Shown in pieces: positions 56,479-64,000 of a stretch of DNA of 64,000 nucleotides. The notes beneath the pieces are model-generated. The model did not search any database. It was given only the letters and a program-made list of their open reading frames with translations, and was not told where the DNA came from. Each line of letters begins with the position of its first letter. The stretch's first letter is position 1. This DNA comes from Rhyzopertha dominica (lineage: Eukaryota; Arthropoda; Insecta; Coleoptera; Bostrichidae): the NCBI GenBank assembly GCA_025024175.1, contig QCXZ01000137.1:79174680-79238679 (forward strand). Direction: 5' to 3'. The translations under genes and the position numbers were made by a program.

Positions 56479-59400
56479 ATGGATTACGTCTGCTTCTTAT
56501 TTTCAATACTTTATCTCACGCTATGCACAACGGCATCACCCATTAATACACCTGAAATAGAAAATGAAATTTCTACCAGAGATGATGATCCCTACAGGCT
56601 ACCTGACACAGTATCTCCACAAAACTACACAATATCGCTCAAACTCGAAGAAGATTTTGGACCAGCAGGGACTTTCAAAGGTAACGTTTCTATAAACTTC
56701 GTAACAAACTCTGAAGTTCAAGACATCATCCTCCATGCGTACTTGTTGGAAATCGGCCCTGAGAACATTACGCTAACCTGTAACAACGACGTAACGAATT
56801 TGTTTTCATCGTACTCGAATTCAACGACATACCGTACGTTAACGATAACTGCGACTGAAGCCATTCCAAGTGGCAGCGAGTGCACTCTGACGGTGTTGAA
56901 TTACCAGGGATATCTCACTGATGATATGGCTGGGTTTTACAGAAGTTCGTATACCAACGCCGATGGAGAAACAGAGTAAGAGTAATCGTTGTTGATTTTT
57001 TTATATTTTGCTTAAAATATTATTATTGTATAGATGGCTAGCTACAACACAATTCCAGACTGTAAGTGCTCGAAGGGCTTTCCCATGCTTTGATGAACCC
57101 AAGTTCAAGGCCACGTTCCAAATTACCATTTACCACCCACCAGATTATACCGCCATCAGTAACACTGCAAATGTGAGCTGGGAATTGTAAGCAACTTCTT
57201 ACTACTCGACATCTTTATACTGATAATTTCTTCCTTGAAGGGATGGAGATTATCAAAGGACAGAATTCAACACCACCCCGGTGATGTCGACATACCTGAT
57301 CGCTTTCGTCGTTTCCAAATTTACGTATCTACAAAGCACCGTGTTGGATTATTACAGAGTGTTTGCAAGGGAAGAAGCAATAGACACGGCAAATTACACG
57401 CTCTACATTGCGCCACCGTTGGTTGAAACTCTAGAGAATTTCACTAACATTCCTTATCTGGACAGCGGTATAGGAAAACTGGACCAAATAGCTGTACCGG
57501 ATTTTTCTGCGGGAGCCATGGAAAACTGGGGACTAATCACCTACAGGTATGAGTTTGTATATTAGTCTCCTTCAATTACATTGTAGGGTTTCTTTGTTCT
57601 TTGACTTCTATCTATCTATCTATCTATCTTCTGCGGTGCGACCCTGCAAATGGGACGGGGCGCTGCACTTAGACCTTTCGATCCATTGTGCCCGCACCGT
57701 AGCTTAGAAGAGTCCTGCCTTCTCAAAGAAGTGCAGTATCTCTTTCCAAGGTAATCTATAAAGATCTTCAGTCTTAATAAATTGAGACCCAAATTCTCCA
57801 AACCTTTTGCCCCCCAGCGGTCCGCAGTTGGTAAGGAGGTGAATCGGAGTTTCCTCCTCTTCTGAGCAGAACCTACAGGTGCTACTTTCCACTGCACCCA
57901 TATTATATAGGTGTTTATTGAGCCGGCAGTGTCCCGTAAGGACACCCACCACTAATCGCAATTGAGAACGACTCCGGCTTAAAAGCCATTTGCGTTCCTG
58001 GGCAAGCGTAGGTCCAGTGATGAAGGCCCTAGATTGCCTCAGTTCCGGCGCGTCTTCCCAATACAGGTAAAACTGACGACCAAGCCACTTTGTGATCTCG
58101 GCCCTCAGTCTACTTTCTGGAATGGCGATGGAAGGTTGTGGTCCGAGATAACGTGCGGACGCCGCCTTCTTCGCTAATTCATCAGCCATTTCATTGCCTT
58201 CAATGCCTGCAGGAGCAGGCACCCAAATCAAGTTAACCCGATTATGTTGGGCCAACCTTGCTAATGTGTTACGACAGTCCAGTAAAAGGCCGGAGCGCAC
58301 CCTAACACAGGTAAGCGCTCGAAGTGCCGCCTGGCTATCGCAGCAAATGTAGATATGCAGTCCTGAATACCCTCTTCTGAGGTTCTCATGAGCACATGCC
58401 AGAATTGCATAAATTTCCGCTTGGAATACGCTAGGGTACTCTCCTAGTGACAAACTGAGTTGCATCCTCGGAGATGTACCACATACACCCGCGCCTGTGC
58501 CTGTGTTCATTTTAGATCCATCTGTGTACCAGATGAGTCCTTGTGGCACAAGCATGTTTTCACCATTCAGAAACCACTCCTCCTTATCGGGGATAACGAT
58601 TCTGTATGGTGTGTTAAAACACATAGTCGTGTTAATCATATCTCTTGTCATTGAGAGAATAGCTTGATCTCCGTTTGGTACAGAGAGCGCTATACGGTGC
58701 CCTCCTCCCCCAGACTTCCAATTACCTAACCTCATACCTACAGGTATGAGTTTGTATATTAGTCTCCTTCAATTACATTGTCGGGTTTCTTTGTTCTTTG
58801 ACTTACAAGATGTATATGTTTTTTTGCGAAAAAAGAATACAACTTTTAGGCTGCCGCAAGGTATAAAGCAAAATTTTAAGGATAAATGTACAATCTGCAC
58901 ATGCCATTGTCAAAATTTTGTACACAAGTTAATGACTCATCTATTATTTATTTCCCTACTATGTTGTGCTTGAACTTGAGCCCTATTTATGCGTGGAGAT
59001 GTATCCTTAATAATCCTATTTGTTTAATTAATATTAATTATAGCAATAAGAGCAATAAAATCTTTATTTAACTCTAAATTCTTTTTATTTATTGGTGACC
59101 GGTTTTGGGGCTAAAGGCTACCTCACCATCGGACCAAGGCTACAAAATCAAAAGCCTGTATCTACATATAAGAAAAGTACAAATTAATGTTACTTACAAT
59201 GACTTTGTAATTTTGTTATTTTTAATTTGGCAATATTTTCTTTGCCACCTGCACGCTAAACTCTCAACAAAGACTAATTATTATTGACGTTATTCATAAT
59301 TACTACTAATAACGGATCAATTGAAAACTCACTTCCTAAGGAACAAGCAGGTTTTAGGAAGAACAGAAATTGCTGTGACCAAGTCTTGGCTCTAACAACA

Positions 59401-61603
59401 TATGCTGAGCTGGTTTTCAGAAACGATTAAAAACTGGAGCAGTGTTCATAGAATTATTGGCGACCTATGATAATGTGGGGTAAGATGGATTAATCTTCAA
59501 ACTGTTTAATACTCTGAAATGTTGAAAGAGCGTGAAGTTTATCGAACGAATGGTGTTCCAACGTCAATTCAGAGTGTTTCTGGGAGAGAAAAGTAGCAAA
59601 TTCAGGGTTTTTAGTAAATGCCCGAGATCTGCAACAACTATCTACAACTCAGCTAACTTCCAGAAGACTCTGTTGATAGAAGATTTCCTTCGTGCACTTA
59701 CATCATTGAAGATGGATGGTGTTCTGTTTGGCAACTTAAGAAACATGATATATTCAATCGACAGATTATAGATGATTCTACAGAAAAGGTGGCAGTAACT
59801 GACCTCCCGCGTGAAAAGATTTTTTCTTACAACGCTTTTATAAAAGTCAACCGTAGTCGGATAAAATTAACAGTACTGTGTAATGCATTAATGGTTTTCA
59901 TAAGAATATATATTAGAAAGTCAACTCATGTCATTTGTTTTAGGGAACGGAATTTATTATGGGATCCAGCACACTCCTCGAACAGTTACAAGCAGGCCAT
60001 TGCCGCAGTCATAGCGCACGAACTTGCCCACATGTGGTTTGGTAACTTGGTCACATGTGAATGGTGGTCTTATACATGGTTAAATGAGGGCTTTGCCAGA
60101 TATTTCCAGTACTTCGGCACAGGGGAGGTAATGTAGATGATGAAGAGCAAATTATTACTGCCATAAACAAACCTAGTTTTATTCGAAAAATATAAGCCTC
60201 TACCTGTTTTCTTCATTATTGGTAAAGATTAGTCTGAGATACGATGCTTCTAAAATGTGTTGCTGATTTAGCCAATGAAGGTATAATATGAGCGTTTGTA
60301 AATTTCAAAGAATACACAATTGTTTTATATATCCTGAGAACAGGTTCTGATGAAAAAGAAATGTTGGTAAGCTTTACAAGTTGTTAAAAAATTAATTGAG
60401 TTAGATAGAAAGTTATTATTTAAAAATGTTAGAATGAATTTTGTGATTGACGTCTCATGAAGGAACCCCAGTTATACAAAGCTTTTTTGGTAATTTAAAA
60501 ATTCTATCTACAATATGCAAACAACAATCCTATTTTTTCATAGATAAACAGTTCTAACTTTTGCAATAATATTTCTTTCTCCTTATTAGGCTTCTTTATG
60601 AAACCTCCAAGTAACAAATAAGCAACAATGCATCAAGCAAAGCTAAAACAAAGAAGAAAGGACTAACTTTTATAGATCCACTTCAGTTTTCAAGATGTTA
60701 TTTATCAGTTATTCGTCTGAGATACTGAGATAGTAAAAACAAAAAATCTAACGCCATAGTTTCTGTTACCACCGGTTCACTGCAAAAATGCGACATGATT
60801 TAAATCTGTCAATACAATCAGGTACAATTCTTAAAAACAAAAATCAAAACAGGAACATTTTGCCCTGCTAAGAGTTTTCTTCACCCACTCTCAAAGTTCA
60901 GTTCTGACGATCCTATTAACTTCATACTCTTCCACAGGTTGAAACCACTTGGGACATGGATAAGCAATTCGTGGTAGCACAACACCAGGTTATTTTCGCA
61001 TCTGATGCAGTTGATTCCGCCGTAGCCCTAACCTCCAACGCTTCAACGTTTTCAGAAATCTCCAACAAATTCTCTTCAATATCATATAACAAAGGTCTGT
61101 ATAAGTTCTTAATGTTAAACGATTAATGATTTAGTGATGATCTAAAAAACCTTCCTGGTTAGAAGCGTTTCTGCTAGCCGACGTTTCTTCTACTATCGTA
61201 CAGGGCATCTTCAAGGCGTTTGAGTGCTGCATAAGGATACAGCGAATCAAACGTCATGTAAAGCATTCTTAAACTCACTCTTGATGTTTCAGGTGCAAGC
61301 GTAATCCGCATGATGGAGCATTTTCTGGGATACGATAACTTCAAAACTGGAATACAGTCATATTTAAGTGCACAGTAGGTACACAAGTTTGCTTTTGTTT
61401 TATGGGTAACGTTAAATGTATTCCATTATTATAGTAAGTTTGATACCGCAGTACCTCAAGACTTATTTGATGCTTTGTCTCCATATGCTTCGAACTTACC
61501 AGAGGGCCGAAGCTTTGATGACGTAATGATCACATGGACAGAACAACCAGGATTCCCGGTTGTTAATATTGAAATGTCTGGTGTGGATGCAGTACTAACA
61601 CAG
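56479..61603 (+). CDS. Aminopeptidase N-like gene APN-C, 3' end outside the window
   Basis: Seven exons are visible: 56479-56975, 57034-57186, 57241-57546, 59944-60127, 60938-61094, 61293-61374, 61435-61603, giving about 516 aa in frame. The first 19 residues ([19 protein letters not shown]) are a signal peptide. GAMEN lies at 308-312, HELAH at 344-348 with E367 as third zinc ligand, and the catalytic Tyr at about 430 in [12 protein letters not shown]. Exons 4, 5 and 6 are 184, 157 and 82 nt, identical in length to the matching APN-B exons, so B and C look like tandem duplicates. The exon encoding KRFLL-type sequence that follows in A and B is not found before 64000; the gene continues to the right. 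A LINE between long direct repeats adjoins the exon 3 donor. A possible acceptor (ctcttttag) ends at 56465, so a 5' UTR intron is possible. Confidence 0.93.
57539..57607 (+). repeat. 69-bp target duplication, left copy, spanning the APN-C exon 3 end
   Basis: Includes the last 8 exon bases, CTACAG|GTATGAG donor (GT at 57547) and 61 bp of intron. The right copy is 58736-58804 with one difference (57585 A, 58782 C). Confidence 0.9.
57608..58735 (-). mobile_element. 5'-truncated LINE (RNase H-bearing clade) at an APN-C splice donor
   Basis: Bounded by 69-bp direct repeats 57539-57607 and 58736-58804 with one mismatch. The - strand 3' end has a GATA tail (57608-57630). The 343-aa frame 58735-57704 holds [19 protein letters not shown] and [16 protein letters not shown], then [13 protein letters not shown], [25 protein letters not shown] sequence ([20 protein letters not shown]) and [18 protein letters not shown]. 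This is an RNase H domain (D-E-D kept; WVPGHxG altered to WVPAPAG) plus a CCHC-like zinc knuckle, seen in I/R1/LOA-type LINEs. RT and endonuclease are missing. Confidence 0.85.
58736..58804 (+). repeat. 69-bp target duplication, right copy, with a duplicate donor
   Basis: Repeats CTACAG|GTATGAG, so a second, identical 5' splice site lies 1197 bp downstream of the original. Confidence 0.9.
59092..59140 (-). ncRNA. Degenerate hammerhead-like motif (Penelope-type)
   Basis: On the - strand: GGTCCGATGGTGAGG, then CAAAACCGGTCACCAAT. Similar dispersed insect sequences carry CTGATGATGG and CGAAACCGGTC; here both core strings are mutated. Relic at best. Confidence 0.2.
59325..59620 (+). mobile_element. 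Jockey-like LINE RT fragment
   Basis: The + strand gives [20 protein letters not shown] followed by LTTYAELVF, then in another frame [14 protein letters not shown] and [20 protein letters not shown]. The order matches RT fingers/palm of jockey-type LINEs up to before the active site. Several frame breaks. In APN-C intron 3. Confidence 0.6.
61176..61214 (-). ncRNA. Hammerhead-like motif in APN-C intron 5
   Basis: On the - strand: CCTTGAAGATGCCCTG, a short spacer, then AGAAACGTCGGCTAGCAG. This resembles CTGAAGA...GAAACGTCGGCTA sequences found with Penelope-like elements. The first core base is T instead of C and stem II pairs weakly. Confidence 0.35.
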
Positions 61604-61799
61604 GTACTTTTTGCACTATCTGGTCTTTTTTATTATAGTTCGTAGTCTAGTAATTAACCTATGACCTATCGATCGTATCCACTTATAAGGTTCTAGTTTT
61701 GAATACGTTTTCGAAAATTTTACTCAACATAAGAATTACAATCAAACAATCAAGTCATATAAAGTGATTGGAACAGTAAATTTAAATCATGGTAATTAG

Positions 61800-62900
61800 C
61801 AAGGTTGGCATGATTACAACAAAATGTTTAAAACAGAATGTTTTAAACTTGTTTAAAACAACGCTTCTGTTTAACACTTTGTTTTAAACAAATGTTTAAA
61901 TCATTTGTTTTAAACAGTGTTTTTATACTAATGTTTTAAACAGTGTTTTTTTATGACTATTGTATGTGATTCATTAATTATTACTATTTGGCTCGTTTAC
62001 CCTTCACAAATAGATAAAAAGGATTATTAGTAATTACATATCTACATAATGTCACCTTATATTTGCATAGAAATGAATTGAATTCAAAACCGGGGCCAGT
62101 TTTTTATGGATACAGTTACAGAAATTAATAATAAACAACATTTTTTTCTGTAGCTATAAATTACAAACATTTTAAAACAACAAATAAAAATCTTAGCCTT
62201 ATCATAACATAAAAATTTGTATTTCTGGTCCATTACAACGAAACAATAAATAAGACGTTCATTCAACACTTATTTATATTTATATTATATATTTAGCATA
62301 ACAGAACAAATAGTTATCAGAACTTGGGAATATAAAAAACAATAAACAAGAAATAAAATATTTTTACTAGTGCAAGCATATCTTTTTTGCACTTCTTGCA
62401 TCGAGCTCGCATTGTACTATTTTGCACCTTAATTTTGTCTAAGTAATTCCACTATGCATTATTCCTCCTACTAGTTATTGTAATAGTTGAACTTTAAACT
62501 TTAAACACACAAGGTCGGTTCCTATTCTCTTTGTTAAAGTTGATATTAGCTAAAATCCACTCAGTAACCAGTATGTGATTGGTCTGGATTTTAAGAACAT
62601 AGTTGATTTTCGCTTAAAATAGAAAAGAAAAACCGGCTCATAATAACTAAAATTGTCGCCTAAACGCCGTACACATCGAATACAAATGACAAATGTCAAC
62701 GGGCAATCGTAGTCACCTAGGGATTTTTAGACAACTGTTACGCTTTGAGTCATCTACTCGTATTTATTTTCTCTAATACACATAGTAATTTGCATGAGAG
62801 TGCAAGTTTAAAACAGTGTTTAAAACGTTTTAAACATGATTAAATTAAAAAAAACTGTTTGTTTTATTTAATTAAAAAAACATGTTTTTTGCCAACCCTG
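61800..62900. mobile_element. hAT-like nonautonomous element
   Basis: Left end CAAGGTTGGCA and right end TGCCAACCCTG are inverted repeats of the CAGGGTTGGCA type. Just inside both ends are many copies of GTTTTAAACA-like words (61824-61945 and 62808-62840), as in hAT subterminal regions. No transposase inside. The 8-bp flanks (GTAATTAG, GCCATGAG) do not match, so a target duplication is not confirmed. Confidence 0.6.
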
Positions 62901-63517
62901 GCCATGAGCGAACGACCGGTGAACTGGGCACTTTTGAGACGGTCCATCTGAGCACCACTGATCTTAATAATCTTAATCTTAATAACGGCACTACTTTTTA
63001 ATACCTTTACTGATAATATACAATCATCGTGACGAGTCTTTGATTTTTGAAGCCTTGCATACATCGCATTAAAGTTTGTTTTTAAAGCTAATTACATGTT
63101 TTTTTACAAACAGCTCATTTGTTTCTTTAAGGAAATCATTACTGAATTTTTATATCGTTCTATGTGGAATAAAACCTCAAGTTTGAGACATCAGTAAAAA
63201 ACAATAACTTGTATAAATGTAGTAAATAATGTACATAAAATAGTACTCATAAAACTGCCAATCATTTCCTAATATACATTTGCTTCATATCTGCAAGTTA
63301 TTGATATGTCCATCAAAAACTCAACATATTTGAAACAAATAAAATTTTTATTCTCTGATTACTGCAGGTCCACAATATCCGTTCACTTTTCAGCACTTTA
63401 AGTTTATAATTTTTTACAACTAGCATTTTATGTTCACGCTGGTTCTTTTCTATACATCTATCCATTTGTGTAGCGCCAACCGAAATGATAGAATGTTCAT
63501 TTACGTAGGTAGATATA
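62901..63517. other. APN-C intron, nothing recognised
   Basis: AT-rich intronic sequence; the next APN-C exon is not present. Confidence 0.35.
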
Positions 63518-63905
63518 TAGGGTGTCCGGTAACGAGCTGGGCATACGTTAACGGTAGCCACCTTGTCTCAAAATAAATCGGAATCATTTGCGTGGCCAGG
63601 TTACTTTCCCATGGCGCAGCCGACCAGTTAATCCACCATCAAGCATCAAAGTTGGCAATCATTCATAACTACCCTCAAGCAAACAAAGAAAAACATTTTA
63701 ATGTGTTAATAAAGTTTTCTATATTTTTTACTGAACTGATGTCATTTTAGTAGTTTTACTATTTGCTTTGCAATATTCAGCAAACACTTGCTCAAAACTA
63801 TTTTATAGGGTAGTTGTCCTCAACCTCGACTTTCTTTGCTATAAGGTAAGGTGGTTTATTTGTCTTATTTTGAACCAAGGAAGCTACTGTTAACGTATGG
63901 TCTAT
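63518..63905. mobile_element. Short inverted-repeat element (MITE-like)
   Basis: GGCATACGTTAACGGTAGCC and onward (63539-63580) is matched by the inverse ending GTTAACGTATGGTC (about 63864-63903). The left side also has AGGGTGTCCGGTAACGAGC outside the match; the right outer part is missing or mutated. No coding. Confidence 0.5.
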
Positions 63906-64000
63906 TCGTTTTATACATATAATAATTTGCTTGGTTTCTTCACCATGCAGGTTGTGTTATATTTCGGCAATAAGATAATTAAGCGCTGGCTGCCATAAAT

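Overview
The window is nuclear DNA from an insect, probably a beetle. It is AT-rich, has short GT-AG exons in long introns, and carries many decayed Tc1/mariner, Penelope-like and LINE elements. The host genes are secreted M1-family aminopeptidase N (APN) genes of the kind GPI-anchored in insect midgut membranes. The order assignment is inference. No rRNA, tRNA, CRISPR or prokaryotic feature is visible.

Three APN genes lie head to tail on the + strand. APN-A (2666-25738) has lost its first exon to the left window edge and runs to its stop. APN-B (29061-54134) is complete: 14 exons, 939 aa by my splice model, signal peptide to hydrophobic GPI-type tail. APN-C (56479 to beyond the window) is represented by its first seven exons (about 516 aa). 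All three keep GAMEN, HExxH-X18-E and the catalytic Tyr, so all look able to encode active zinc exopeptidases. B and C share the same intron positions where both can be seen. A lacks two introns found in B and has more divergent flanking motifs.

Most of the remaining sequence is mobile DNA, mainly in introns. It includes a DUF7869-type element (380-2620); a 5'-truncated LINE (about 3660-5530); a DD41D-like element 15 bp after an APN-A splice donor (6720-7997) and a second copy (46450-47580); three copies of one mariner family (18132-19462, 37377-38703, 40147-41322); a Tc1-like element (20780-22328); a DD41D-like element with long inverted ends (23066-24615); an internally deleted mariner (31450-32089); Penelope-like reverse transcriptase fragments (16970-17830, 29677-30600, 31140-31440); a tyrosine-recombinase (Crypton-like) relic (26330-26830); an RTE-type LINE (49411-50720); further LINE pieces; and a hAT-like nonautonomous element (61800-62900). 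One LINE (57608-58735) sits between two 69-bp direct repeats that each carry the APN-C exon 3 splice donor.

The best leads for something less described are the structured palindromes at 15114-15300, 29677-29988 and 39695-39804, with several short motifs recalling the hammerhead ribozymes known from Penelope-like elements.
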